Below, piece by piece: positions 32,623 to 41,042 of a stretch of 64,000 nucleotides of DNA (position 1 is the first letter of the stretch; each line of letters starts with the position of its first letter). The translations under genes were made by a program, and so were the position numbers. The notes beneath the pieces are model-generated. The model had not been told where the DNA came from and did not search any database. It saw nothing but the letters and a program-made list of their open reading frames with translations. Source of the stretch: Lachnospiraceae bacterium A4 (GTDB taxonomy: Bacteria > Bacillota > Clostridia > Lachnospirales > Lachnospiraceae); NCBI GenBank assembly GCA_000403215.2, contig KE159566.1:22409-86408 (forward strand), read 5' to 3'.

Positions 32623-33894
32623 CTATTTACCTGCATTCCGCGCATTCTCCACACGCATCAAATCATACGGTTCGGGCTTGTCTGAAAGCGCTGCATACAA
32701 AATCTGCCGCGAGTGCGGGCAGCTCTCCACGGGCTCTCCCTCCTCATTGTACATCGCAAGCACTGTTGTGCGGATATTGCGCCCGTCCGGCTTCATCAGC
32801 TCGATCGTATCCCCCACGCAGAATTTGTTCTTCTGCTCGAATTTCGCACAGCCGCGCGCGTCCACAGACTCCACGATGCCAAGATATACGTATTCATTGA
32901 CATAGGTGTTGCTGTCATAAATCTGTGTATTTTCATCTGGTTTCCCAAAATAAAATCCCGTCGTAAACTGGCGGTAGGTGCATTTGGCAATCTCCGTTTT
33001 ATACCATTCCATATTCTTACGATAAATTTCCTCCGACACAAAAAAGTCGTCAATCGCCTTCCTGTACGTGCGCGCCACACATGCCACATAGAGCGCCGTC
33101 TTCATGCGCCCCTCTATTTTCAGGCTGTCAATCCCTGCCCCTACGATCTCAGGGATATATTCAATCATACACAAATCTTTGGAGTTAAAAATGTAGGTCC
33201 CGCGCTCGTTCTCATAGACTGGAAAATACTCATTTGGGCGCGTCTCCTCAACGACTGCATATTTCCAGCGGCACGGATGCGTACATGCCCCCTGATTGGC
33301 ATCCCGCCCTGTAAAGTAATTAGACAACAGACACCTTCCAGAATAGGAAATGCACATCGCTCCATGGATGAAGCTCTCAATCTCCATCTCCTCCGGTATT
33401 TTATCACGTATCTGCCTGATCTCCGCCAGCGAAAGTTCCCTTGCAGACACGACACGTCTCGCCCCTTGCTGCCACCAGAATTGATAGGTCATATAGTTCG
33501 TGTTGTTTGCCTGCGTGGAAATATGAAGCTCTATCTCCGGGCAGACCTCCTTTGCGATCAGAAACATCCCCGGGTCCGAGATAATGAGCGCATCCGGCTT
33601 CATCTCCCTCAACTCCGCAAAATAGCGCGCTGCCCCTTCTAAGTCCTCATTGTGCGCAAGGATATTTGCCGTCACGTACACCTTCACGTCATGCGCATGC
33701 GCAAAGCGGATTCCCTCTGCCATCTCCGCGCTCGAAAAATTCTTGGCCTTGGCGCGAAGCCCAAACGCCTCCCCGCCGATATACACAGCGTCCGCCCCGA
33801 AAACCACCGCCGTCTTTAACACCTCAAGACTGCTTGCCGGCACGAGAAGCTCTGGTTTTCCTGCTCTTTTACCGCTCATTCTATTATGGTTCAT
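32623..33894 (-). CDS. Peptidase U32 family protein
   Basis: About 423 residues from ATG at 33894 (a GTG at 33909 is an alternative overlapping the previous gene). KPELLVPASSLEVLKTAVVFGADAVYIGG is the TIM-barrel start of U32, KIEGRMKTA and CxHPCRWKY (cysteine-rich) are further hallmarks, and a small C-terminal barrel follows. Bacterial U32 proteins include collagenase-like enzymes and RlhA/TrhP RNA hydroxylation factors. The yrrN/yrrO position after the O-methyltransferase favours the tRNA-modification (TrhP-like) group, but this is inference. Confidence 0.88.
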   Translation of the reverse strand: MNHNRMSGKRAGKPELLVPASSLEVLKTAVVFGADAVYIGGEAFGLRAKAKNFSSAEMAEGIRFAHAHDVKVYVTANILAHNEDLEGAARYFAELREMKPDALIISDPGMFLIAKEVCPEIELHISTQANNTNYMTYQFWWQQGARRVVSARELSLAEIRQIRDKIPEEMEIESFIHGAMCISYSGRCLLSNYFTGRDANQGACTHPCRWKYAVVEETRPNEYFPVYENERGTYIFNSKDLCMIEYIPEIVGAGIDSLKIEGRMKTALYVACVARTYRKAIDDFFVSEEIYRKNMEWYKTEIAKCTYRQFTTGFYFGKPDENTQIYDSNTYVNEYVYLGIVESVDARGCAKFEQKNKFCVGDTIELMKPDGRNIRTTVLAMYNEEGEPVESCPHSRQILYAALSDKPEPYDLMRVENARNAGK

Positions 33895-33905
33895 GTTTTG
33901 ACTGC

Positions 33906-34586
33906 TCACTCTTTTTTATCCCCCATTTCCTTCCCTGTCTGTGCGCTTCGTTTCGCGGAGAGCGCCACCCCGTCCGCTATGGGCAGAATCGTCGTCTCCA
34001 GCTCCTCACAGTGCGTCAGTTCGTACAGATACGCGCGCATTCTGTTATGAATCGTGCGGTTCCTGCGAATTACGGCATACTTCGACTCCATCAGCTCTCC
34101 ATCCTGTAAGATATTGTCTGATACCAGCAGTCCTGTCGGCGACAACAGCCTTCTAATGTCTGGCAGAAAATGAATATACTGCCCCTTCGCCGCATCCATA
34201 AAAATCAAATCAAACGCGCCGTCCTGCTTCATGGACGCAAGAATTTCAGCCGCATCGCCCTCAAGCAGTGTAATGCAGTCGGATTTGCCCGCCTTCTCGA
34301 AATTCTCCTTCGCAAGCGGTATGCGTTTCTCATACTTTTCAATCGTCGTAATATGGCATCCCTTTGGCGCATATTCACTCATCAGCAGCGCCGAAAACCC
34401 GATTGCCGTCCCAACCTCCAGGATTTGCACAGGACGCCCCCACGTGACCAGAAGCCTCAACAGACTCTGCATCTGCGGTCTGATAATCGGCACATTCGTC
34501 TCTTTTGCATACCGCTCTAACGCGTCAAGATACGCTGGTTTTTCGCTGTCAAAAGAATGTATAAACGTCAGCATTCTCTCCTCCAT
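33906..34586 (-). CDS. SAM-dependent O-methyltransferase, YrrM-like
   Basis: A 226-residue class I methyltransferase (start at MEERMLTFIHSF, six bases after CGGAGG). Motif I is LEVGTAIGFSALLMSEY, motif II region HITTIEKYE and the metal-linked acid is in LIFMDAAKGQY. It resembles the catechol-O-methyltransferase-like family. The B. subtilis homologue YrrM (TrmR) methylates 5-hydroxyuridine in tRNA, which fits the adjoining U32 gene. The two genes overlap by one to four bases. Confidence 0.88.
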   Translation of the reverse strand: MEERMLTFIHSFDSEKPAYLDALERYAKETNVPIIRPQMQSLLRLLVTWGRPVQILEVGTAIGFSALLMSEYAPKGCHITTIEKYEKRIPLAKENFEKAGKSDCITLLEGDAAEILASMKQDGAFDLIFMDAAKGQYIHFLPDIRRLLSPTGLLVSDNILQDGELMESKYAVIRRNRTIHNRMRAYLYELTHCEELETTILPIADGVALSAKRSAQTGKEMGDKKE

Positions 34587-34609
34587 CATTCTCCTCCGTT
34601 CCAAATCAA

Positions 34610-34630
34610 AAAGGGCAGCCGCTGCCCTTT
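34610..34630 (-). terminator. Weak terminator or attenuator after the MltG-like gene
   Basis: AAAGGGCAG and CTGCCCTTT pair around CGG, followed on the minus strand by TTGATTT. It sits directly after the MltG-like stop and could reduce read-through into the methyltransferase gene. Confidence 0.5.
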
Positions 34631-34633
34631 CGA

Positions 34634-35014
34634 TCACTCGTCCTCCTCTTCGTCGCCGCACAGTATTTCAAGCATTTCCTCCGCATTCATCGCTGTACTC
34701 AGCTCATAGGTGCCGGGTTTTAAGTCCTTTTTCCTGTAATCAGAAAGCAGATCATAAATGTAGAACACGTTCGCATCCTTGACCAGCCCCTTCTGCTCAA
34801 GCATCTTGGCAAGCTCTCTGTTTCCCAATCCTTCGGAGATCACCACACTGACCGTTCTGCCCTCTCCCTCACTCAAGGGCGCATCGGCAAATACCTGAAA
34901 TCCGAAATCATATGCGTATACTGCGAGCCGGAACACTGCGACAATGATCACCGCTGCCACCGCAATTTTAATGATCGTCGCAGAGACCGCCCCCAAGAAC
35001 TGTTTTACATCCAT
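34634..35014 (-). CDS. MltG-like (YceG) N-terminal fragment protein
   Basis: A 126-residue membrane protein with one N-terminal membrane helix (about 12-34) and the LysM-like beta-alpha unit of MltG (VSVVISEGLGNRELAKMLEQ, NVFYIYDLLSDY, LKPGTYELSTAMNAEEML). It lacks the catalytic YceG domain with its essential glutamate, being one third of the usual 330-380 residues. It sits where mltG (yrrL) normally stands next to yrrM. It ends in GDEEEDE. It may be a regulatory remnant or a distinct short family; lytic activity is not expected. Confidence 0.7.
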   Translation of the reverse strand: MDVKQFLGAVSATIIKIAVAAVIIVAVFRLAVYAYDFGFQVFADAPLSEGEGRTVSVVISEGLGNRELAKMLEQKGLVKDANVFYIYDLLSDYRKKDLKPGTYELSTAMNAEEMLEILCGDEEEDE

Positions 35015-35050
35015 ATCCTTTCCTCCCTGCCTAAGCTCTGGCTTCGCTCG

Positions 35051-36724
35051 CTATACCTCCATAATAATCGGAAGTATCATAGGGCGTCTCTTTGTCTTTT
35101 TCCACACAAACTCACTCAGCGTATCCTTGATCGTCCCTTTGATTTTGCCCCAGTCTGTGATATTTTTCTTGAGACATCCAAGCACTGCCTTCTCAATCAG
35201 TTTGCGCGCCTCGTCAAGAAGCTCGTCTGACTCCTTGACGTACACAAAGCCCCTCGAGACGATATCCGGCCCTGCAAGCAGCTCTCCCGACGCGCCGTCC
35301 AGCGACAGCACCACGATCAAGATGCCGTCCTCCGCAAGATGCTGCCTGTCCCTAAGCACCACATTGCCGACATCTCCGACGCCAAGCCCGTCCACAAGCA
35401 CCGCGCCGACAGGCACCTTGCCAGTGATGCCCGCGCTGTTGTCGTCCAGCGACAGCACGTCACCAGACTGCAGGATAAAGACATCGTCCTTGTCGATGCC
35501 CAAGTCCATCGCAATCTTTGCCTGCGCCTTTAAATGCTTGTACTCACCGTGCACTGGAACCGCATATTTGGGCTTTGTGAGCGTGTAGATTAACTTGATT
35601 TCCTCCTGACAGGCATGTCCGGAGACATGTGTATCCTGAAAAATCACATCGGCGCCTTTTTTGAACAGCTCGTTAATCACCTTTGTGACCGCCTTCTCGT
35701 TGCCCGGAATCGGATTGGAGGAAAAGATTACCGTGTCGCCCTTTCCGATCGAAATTTTCTTATGCATACCGCTCGCCATACGGCTGAGCGCCGCCATACT
35801 CTCGCCTTGGCTTCCCGTCGTGATAATGACAGTCTTGTCCTTTGGATAATTTTTGAGCCGCTCAATATCAATCACCGTGTTCTCCGGGATGCTGATGCGG
35901 TTGAGATTCGAAGCCGTCTCTATGATATTCACCATGCTTCTTCCCTCAACCACCACCTTTCTGCCGAATTTATCTGCGGTGTTGATAATCTGCTGTACCC
36001 TGTCCACATTGGACGCAAAGGTCGCAATGATGATTCTGGTCTTTTTATGTTCCTCAAACAGCATATCAAAAACCGGCCCCAATTTTTTTTCAGAAGGCGT
36101 AAACCCCTGCCGCTCTGCGTTGGTGCTGTCGCACATCAGTGCCAGCACGCCCTTCTTGCCAAGCTCTGCAAAGCGCTGCAAGTCGATCGCATCGCCGTAC
36201 ACAGGGGTATAATCTACCTTGAAATCTCCCGTGTGCACCACAATGCCTGCCGGCGAGTAGATCGCAAGCGCAGCCGCGTCCACGATACTGTGATTCGTCT
36301 TGATAAACTCAATCCTGAAGCAGCCAAGATTGATATTCTGTCCGAATTTGACCACCTTCCTGCGCACATTGTGTATCAGATTGTGCTCGGTCAGCTTATT
36401 TTCAATAATCCCCATCGTCAGCTTTGTGGCATATACTGGCACATTGAGCTCCTTTAGCACGTATGGCAGCGCGCCGATATGATCCTCGTGCCCGTGTGTG
36501 ATCACAAATCCCTTCACTTTATCCTGATTATTTTTCAGGTAAGTGACATCCGGTATCACGAGATCCACGCCCAGCATATCATCTGCCGGGAAGCTCAGAC
36601 CGCAATCCACCACAACAATACTGTCTTCATACTCAAAGGCAGTAATGTTCATTCCAATCTGCTCAAGACCTCCCAATGGTATGATCTTCAGCTTTGACGT
36701 ATTTTGTTGTTTATTCTGTTTCAA
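35051..36724 (-). CDS. rnj: Ribonuclease J
   Basis: A 557-residue metallo-beta-lactamase/beta-CASP nuclease. The start is TTG (GGAGG upstream, MKQNKQQN). HGHEDHIGALPY is the metal site, DTEH-like VHTGDFKVDYTP and the beta-CASP motif TTGSQGESMAALSRMASG follow. VHGEYKHLKAQAKIA is near the C-terminal metal ligand. The enzyme acts as 5' exonuclease and endonuclease in mRNA and rRNA processing. It is downstream of DUF1292 and ruvX. Confidence 0.95.
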   Translation of the reverse strand: MKQNKQQNTSKLKIIPLGGLEQIGMNITAFEYEDSIVVVDCGLSFPADDMLGVDLVIPDVTYLKNNQDKVKGFVITHGHEDHIGALPYVLKELNVPVYATKLTMGIIENKLTEHNLIHNVRRKVVKFGQNINLGCFRIEFIKTNHSIVDAAALAIYSPAGIVVHTGDFKVDYTPVYGDAIDLQRFAELGKKGVLALMCDSTNAERQGFTPSEKKLGPVFDMLFEEHKKTRIIIATFASNVDRVQQIINTADKFGRKVVVEGRSMVNIIETASNLNRISIPENTVIDIERLKNYPKDKTVIITTGSQGESMAALSRMASGMHKKISIGKGDTVIFSSNPIPGNEKAVTKVINELFKKGADVIFQDTHVSGHACQEEIKLIYTLTKPKYAVPVHGEYKHLKAQAKIAMDLGIDKDDVFILQSGDVLSLDDNSAGITGKVPVGAVLVDGLGVGDVGNVVLRDRQHLAEDGILIVVLSLDGASGELLAGPDIVSRGFVYVKESDELLDEARKLIEKAVLGCLKKNITDWGKIKGTIKDTLSEFVWKKTKRRPMILPIIMEV

Positions 36725-36748
36725 AATGAACCTCCTATAATATTTTTA

Positions 36749-37009
36749 TTAGATTAGGTCAATGTCGTCCAGCATATTTTCAAAAACACCCGCCACAGCC
36801 GCAAGTTCCTCTTCTTCCGCAACCATATGATAAACCTGCTCGTCGCCGTCTGCTTCGGGGGAAGCCTTCAAAATATATGCTTCGCCATCCTCCTCTTCTT
36901 CCGCATCTGTCACCAGAATATAATTCACCCCGCCAATGGTTGTCTGCTCCAGGACATAAAAATCCACCTCGGCATCTTCCCCGTCTGGCTTAAAGGTAAT
37001 TCTCTCCAT
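36749..37009 (-). CDS. DUF1292 family protein (YrzB-like)
   Basis: An 86-residue, very acidic beta-rich protein. RITFKPDGEDAEVDFYVLEQ and YILVTDAEEEEDGEAYILKA are the family signature. Its gene is fixed between ruvX and mltG/rnj in Firmicutes. No enzymatic motif is present; function is unknown. The ATG begins two bases after the ruvX stop. Confidence 0.88.
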   Translation of the reverse strand: MERITFKPDGEDAEVDFYVLEQTTIGGVNYILVTDAEEEEDGEAYILKASPEADGDEQVYHMVAEEEELAAVAGVFENMLDDIDLI

Positions 37010-37011
37010 TA

Positions 37012-37452
37012 TTATTGTCCAAACCTTTCCTTATTTTTCAGATAGTCCAAATATCCCTGTAAAATAAAAACTGCCGCTATCCTGTCAACGTGCTCTTTCC
37101 GCTCTTCACGTCTTATACCGGCTTCTATCATCGCTTTATCTGCTGCAACTGTGGTCAAACGTTCATCCCATAGCTGTACATTCAGACCTGTCCTTCTCTC
37201 AAGCATTTCCTTGAAGGCATTCGTCTTTTCCGCCCGTTCTCCCTCTGTGTCGTTCATATTCTTAGGATAACCCAGCACGATTTCATCTACCTCGTACTCT
37301 ACAATCAATTCCTCAATTCTTGCCAAGGTCTGACGCAGCTTGCTCTCAGACTTTCTGCGTACAATCTCAATTCCCTGCGCTGTGATCAGCAGCGGGTCGC
37401 TGACTGCCACCCCCACTGTCTTTGCCCCAAAGTCAAGTCCCATTTTTCTCAT
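37012..37452 (-). CDS. ruvX: RuvX/YqgF-type Holliday-junction resolvase-like nuclease
   Basis: A 146-residue RNase H-fold protein. The start is [19 protein letters not shown] with GGAG before it; a longer reading overlaps ireB. The first acidic residue is D in [22 protein letters not shown] and [11 protein letters not shown] complete the active site. YqgF proteins process 16S pre-rRNA and can resolve Holliday junctions. It overlaps or abuts ireB and DUF1292. Confidence 0.9.
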   Translation of the reverse strand: MRKMGLDFGAKTVGVAVSDPLLITAQGIEIVRRKSESKLRQTLARIEELIVEYEVDEIVLGYPKNMNDTEGERAEKTNAFKEMLERRTGLNVQLWDERLTTVAADKAMIEAGIRREERKEHVDRIAAVFILQGYLDYLKNKERFGQ

Positions 37453-37472
37453 GTGTCTCTCCGTACTCAAAC

Positions 37473-37760
37473 CTAAAACCGTCCCGTTCTGTTCCATCCC
37501 GCATTGCGGATATACGAACGGAGCATCTCCTCCACAAGCTCGTCCCGCTCTACCTTCATAATCATGGCTCTCGCACCCTTATGGCTTGTGATATAAGTCG
37601 GGTCCCCTGACATGATATATCCTACGATCTGATTTACTGGATTGTACCCTTTCTCTGTAAGAGCAGCATAGACAGAAGCGATCACATCTTTGACAGAGGC
37701 GGCTTCGCCGAGATCCTCCGGCATGATCTGTATGAATTGTGTACGTGTTAAATCTTCCAT
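37473..37760 (-). CDS. ireB: IreB family regulatory phosphoprotein
   Basis: A 95-residue protein with [43 protein letters not shown]-type C-terminal half characteristic of IreB/UPF0297 (YrzL). In Enterococcus, IreB is a substrate of the Ser/Thr kinase IreK and influences cephalosporin resistance; threonines near DLTRTQF match the phosphorylated N-terminus. GGAAGGAGC precedes the ATG. It heads the ireB-ruvX-DUF1292 cluster. Confidence 0.92.
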   Translation of the reverse strand: MEDLTRTQFIQIMPEDLGEAASVKDVIASVYAALTEKGYNPVNQIVGYIMSGDPTYITSHKGARAMIMKVERDELVEEMLRSYIRNAGWNRTGRF

Positions 37761-37854
37761 TCTCTATGCTCCTTCCAATTGATGAGCTTCCGTATTTTTG
37801 CACTGTTGTATTTATCATAACTTAATTCAGCACAAAATTCAAGAGTTAGTACAA

Positions 37855-37899
37855 AAGTCTTTTTATCAGAAGTCTTTTTATCAGGAGTCTTTTTATCAA
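37855..37899. repeat. Three tandem 15-bp repeats after mtaB
   Basis: AAGTCTTTTTATCAG twice, then GAGTCTTTTTATCAA, end to end, beginning two bases past the mtaB stop. On the minus strand this reads TGATAAAAAGACTT repeated, which may serve as a loose terminator or be simple slippage. Confidence 0.6.
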
Positions 37900-37900
37900 T

Positions 37901-39190
37901 TCAATCCATCAGCAGAATATCATCTTGCAGAAATGCACTGATTTTCCCTGTCACCAGTTGGTTTTCCAGCATTTGATCCTGCCCCCTGCAAGCCACCTTC
38001 ACATACTCCCTGGTGTGTCCAAGCCAGTATTCCTTTTCATGAATATATTTTTTTTCCTCAAACAGCACCTCCGCATTCCTTCCAATATATGAAGCGCGAT
38101 ATGCCTTCGAAGCCCGAAGCTCAATTGCCTGCAGCACGTTACTGCGGTGCGTTTTGACCTCCTCTGGCACCTGCGCTGGCATCACTGCCGCCTTGGTTCC
38201 CCGTCTCTTGGAATATTTAAAGATGTGCATCTCATAAAATCCGATATCCTCCACAAACTTTCTGGTAATCTCAAACTCCTGTTCCGTTTCTCCCGGAAAG
38301 CCCACAATCACATCTGTCGTGACTGCCGGATTGCCAAAAAACCTGCGCAGCAGCAGGACTCCTCTTGCGTACTCCTCTGCGGTGTAATGGCGGTTCATGC
38401 GCTTTAGTACGCTGTCACAGCCGCTTTGGAGTGACAGATGAAAATGGGGACACAGATGCGCTATTGCAGAGAGTCCTCTTGCAAAGTCCTCTGTGACAAT
38501 GCGCGGTTCGAGAGAGCCAAGGCGGATTCGTTCCACCCCCTCGATGGAATCAATCGCCTGCACCAGCGAGAGCAGCTCCTCCATTCCATATGAGCTAATA
38601 TGGATCCCCGTCAACACAAACTCTTTGTATCCTGCTGCCGCAAGTCCTCGTATCTCCTCAAGGACAGACTCCTTTTTCCGGCATCTGACGCGACCGCGCG
38701 CATAGGGTATCATGCAGTATGTACAAAACTGGCTGCACCCGTCCTGTATCTTGATATATGCCCGCGTGTGCTCTGCGGTCGAGGTAATCTGCATCTCCTC
38801 ATACTCCGCGGTATGGCTGAGATCTATCACACTTTCCTGCGCTGTCCCTTCCATGTAAGCCTCAAGAATTTTGACCAAATCCTTTTTTTTGTTGTTGCCG
38901 ATCAAGAGGTCTACGGCACTGTCCGCCTCCAGCGTCTGCGTGTCTGACTGGACATAACAGCCGACTGCCACGACAATTCCCTCCGGGTTCGTCTTTTTCG
39001 CGCGGTGCAGCATCTGCCTGCTCTTTCTGTCCGCAATATTGGTAACGGTACAGGTATTGACGATATAGATATCTGCCTTATCCTCAAATGGCACAAGCTG
39101 GTATCCTTGCGCCTGCAGGGCTTGCAGCATGGCGTCCATCTCGTAGGAATTTACTTTGCAGCCCAGGTTGTGATATGCTACTGTTTTCAT
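37901..39190 (-). CDS. mtaB: tRNA t6A37 methylthiotransferase
   Basis: A 429-residue radical SAM methylthiotransferase. The N-terminal UPF0004 domain supplies three cysteines (HNLGCKVNSYE, VNTCTVTN, AVGCYVQSD). The radical SAM cluster is CSQFCTYCMIPYARG, and a TRAM domain lies at the C-terminus. It converts t6A to ms2t6A in tRNA. GAAAGGAC precedes the ATG. In B. subtilis it follows rsmE in the dnaJ neighbourhood; here thiI, nifS and an HPr-like gene separate them. Confidence 0.94.
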   Translation of the reverse strand: MKTVAYHNLGCKVNSYEMDAMLQALQAQGYQLVPFEDKADIYIVNTCTVTNIADRKSRQMLHRAKKTNPEGIVVAVGCYVQSDTQTLEADSAVDLLIGNNKKKDLVKILEAYMEGTAQESVIDLSHTAEYEEMQITSTAEHTRAYIKIQDGCSQFCTYCMIPYARGRVRCRKKESVLEEIRGLAAAGYKEFVLTGIHISSYGMEELLSLVQAIDSIEGVERIRLGSLEPRIVTEDFARGLSAIAHLCPHFHLSLQSGCDSVLKRMNRHYTAEEYARGVLLLRRFFGNPAVTTDVIVGFPGETEQEFEITRKFVEDIGFYEMHIFKYSKRRGTKAAVMPAQVPEEVKTHRSNVLQAIELRASKAYRASYIGRNAEVLFEEKKYIHEKEYWLGHTREYVKVACRGQDQMLENQLVTGKISAFLQDDILLMD

Positions 39191-39381
39191 TGTTTCTATA
39201 GTCCTTTCTTGATTTTAAAATAATTCCTTTATCATACTATCATTTTCAGAAGGTGAATTTTCATATCATAATTACACAAATATTCCTCCGCATAATAAAC
39301 AACTTTTAGCAGGAATGTCAATTTGTACATATTTTTATCTTATTTTCGTCAATTTTCATGACAACTGTTTTTTATCTGTGG

Positions 39382-39410
39382 TTGACTTTTCCACAGTTTC
39401 CCTTTATTAT
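39382..39410 (+). promoter_or_regulatory. Promoter of the HPr-like gene
   Basis: TTGACT (39382-39387), 17 bases, TATTAT (39405-39410), followed by AGGAGG and the ATG at 39445. Confidence 0.7.
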
Positions 39411-39444
39411 TAAAAGGAAGGGATAATAAAAGGAGGTAGTCAGA

Positions 39445-39675
39445 ATGAAAACAGTTCAGATTTCTTTAAACTCTATTGATAAGGTAAAGTCTTTCGTTAA
39501 CGATATCACAAAGTTCGATTATGATTTTGACCTTGTTTCAGGCAGATACGTGATTGATGCAAAGTCTATCATGGGAATCTTTAGCTTGGACCTGTCTAAG
39601 CCTATTGATTTAAATATCCATGCTGAGGGCGGCACAGACGAGGTTATGGAAATATTGAAACCTTATTTAGTATAA
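39445..39675 (+). CDS. HPr-like protein without the active-site histidine
   Basis: A 76-residue HPr-fold protein. The regulatory segment DAKSIMGIFSLDLSKP (serine at about 41) matches HPr Ser46, and GGTDEVMEILKPYLV the C-terminal helix. The segment that should hold GIHARPA reads NSIDKVKSF, so the PEP-phosphorylated His15 is missing. Loss of His15 with retention of Ser46 is the pattern of B. subtilis Crh, a catabolite-repression co-effector. That function is inference here. It has its own promoter, AGGAGG and terminator, and is one of few plus-strand genes. Confidence 0.82.
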   Translation: MKTVQISLNSIDKVKSFVNDITKFDYDFDLVSGRYVIDAKSIMGIFSLDLSKPIDLNIHAEGGTDEVMEILKPYLV

Positions 39676-39742
39676 TACTTGTATCATACTTACTATTGTT
39701 TCAAGCCAATACATAGCTGTATCTTGTCCAGTTTGAGCATTT

Positions 39743-39774
39743 ACCGGGTACATTACATGCACCCGGTTTTTGTT
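39743..39774 (+). terminator. Terminator after the HPr-like gene
   Basis: ACCGGGT and ACCCGGT pair around ACATTACATGC, followed by TTTTTGTTTT. Confidence 0.75.
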
Positions 39775-39797
39775 TTGCGCATATGAAAATTCGAACT

Positions 39798-40979
39798 TTA
39801 GTACGCGATCTCTATCACTTCGTCTGTGTTCAGTGCGGTCTCCACCAGCTCGTCTATCTTTTCCTCGAGATTTCTCTCATGGATTCGTATCACATTGAGA
39901 TTTGGCTTTGTCACGGGATGTTTTGCCACAAAGATGGTGCAGCAGTCCTCATAGGGCTGGATTGAGGTCTCATAGGTATCAATCTTTTCAGAGACCTCCA
40001 CAATCTCCTGTTTGTCAAAACCAATCAGCGGCCTGTATACCGGTATGGTGCACACATCGTTTGTCGCCATCAAAGACTGCATGGTCTGGGACGCCACCTG
40101 TCCGATACTCTCACCGGTAATCAAACCCAGACAGCCGCTCTTCCTGGCAATCTCCTCGGCAATCCGCATCATATAGCGGCGCATAATGATTGTCAGTTCA
40201 TCGTGCGGACACTGATCGTAAATATAGAGCTGAATATCCGTGAAATTAATGATATGCAGTTGTATCGGGCCGCTGTATTTGGATACAATCCGCGCAAGGT
40301 CCATGACCTTCTGCGTCGCGCGCTCGCTTGTATACGGCGGCGCATTGAAATACACCGCGTCAAGCTTCACACCGCGCTTTGCGATCATATACCCTGCTAC
40401 TGGCGAGTCGATTCCGCCCGACAGCAGCAGCATTCCCCTTCCGTTTGTCCCGACAGGAAGCCCGCCGGGACCCGGTATCACGGTCGAATAGATATATATT
40501 TTTTCACGCACCTCTATGCGCAGCAGAACCTCCGGCTTGTGCACGTCAACACGCAGTTCTGGGTATGCCTTTAACAGCGCCTCCCCAATGTCACAGTTTA
40601 TCTCCATCGAATTTTTCGGATAATTTTTCCGCGCCCTGCGCGCCTCGACTTTAAAGGTAAACTTCTTGTCATGATATACCTTGCCGATATAATCAATCAC
40701 GTCCGCGCAGAGCTTCTCAAATCCCTCATCCTCCACATGGACAACGGGACAGATGCCGGTCACGCCAAACACAGTCTGTAGCTGCTCCACGGTCTCCTCA
40801 TAATCAAACGCCGCGCGCGCGTTGACATAGATTCTTCCCTGTGACTTGGTGACTTCAAACGTACCGTCGCAGCGCGTCAGTGCATAGCGGATCTGATCAC
40901 ACAATTTATCCTCAAACAGATACCGGTTCTTTCCCTTCACGCCAATCTCTGCGTACTTTATTAAAAACGATTTGTACAT
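39798..40979 (-). CDS. thiI: tRNA 4-thiouridine synthase
   Basis: A 393-residue ThiI starting MYKSFLIKYAEIGVKGKNR after GGAGG. It carries ferredoxin-like and THUMP domains, then the PP-loop LLSGGIDSPVAGYM. GESIGQVASQTMQS and PYEDCCTIFV (with paired cysteines) follow. It ends without a rhodanese domain, as in Bacillus ThiI, so a partner desulfurase must supply sulphur; nifS next to it fits. It makes s4U8 in tRNA and can contribute to thiazole synthesis. Confidence 0.95.
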   Translation of the reverse strand: MYKSFLIKYAEIGVKGKNRYLFEDKLCDQIRYALTRCDGTFEVTKSQGRIYVNARAAFDYEETVEQLQTVFGVTGICPVVHVEDEGFEKLCADVIDYIGKVYHDKKFTFKVEARRARKNYPKNSMEINCDIGEALLKAYPELRVDVHKPEVLLRIEVREKIYIYSTVIPGPGGLPVGTNGRGMLLLSGGIDSPVAGYMIAKRGVKLDAVYFNAPPYTSERATQKVMDLARIVSKYSGPIQLHIINFTDIQLYIYDQCPHDELTIIMRRYMMRIAEEIARKSGCLGLITGESIGQVASQTMQSLMATNDVCTIPVYRPLIGFDKQEIVEVSEKIDTYETSIQPYEDCCTIFVAKHPVTKPNLNVIRIHERNLEEKIDELVETALNTDEVIEIAY

Positions 40980-41042
40980 AGCTTCCTCCATGATATTTCT
41001 GTGCGGAGAAGGTCCTCAGTTCTCCTGTAAAAAGTATTCATA

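Noticed and set aside
32713-33642. 309-codon plus-strand frame opposite the U32 gene
   Set aside because: It lies entirely antisense to a strongly conserved gene; basic, cysteine- and histidine-rich composition is typical of a GC-biased shadow frame.
35615-36457. 280-codon plus-strand frame opposite RNase J
   Set aside because: Antisense shadow of a recognised enzyme, without ribosome binding site or known domain.
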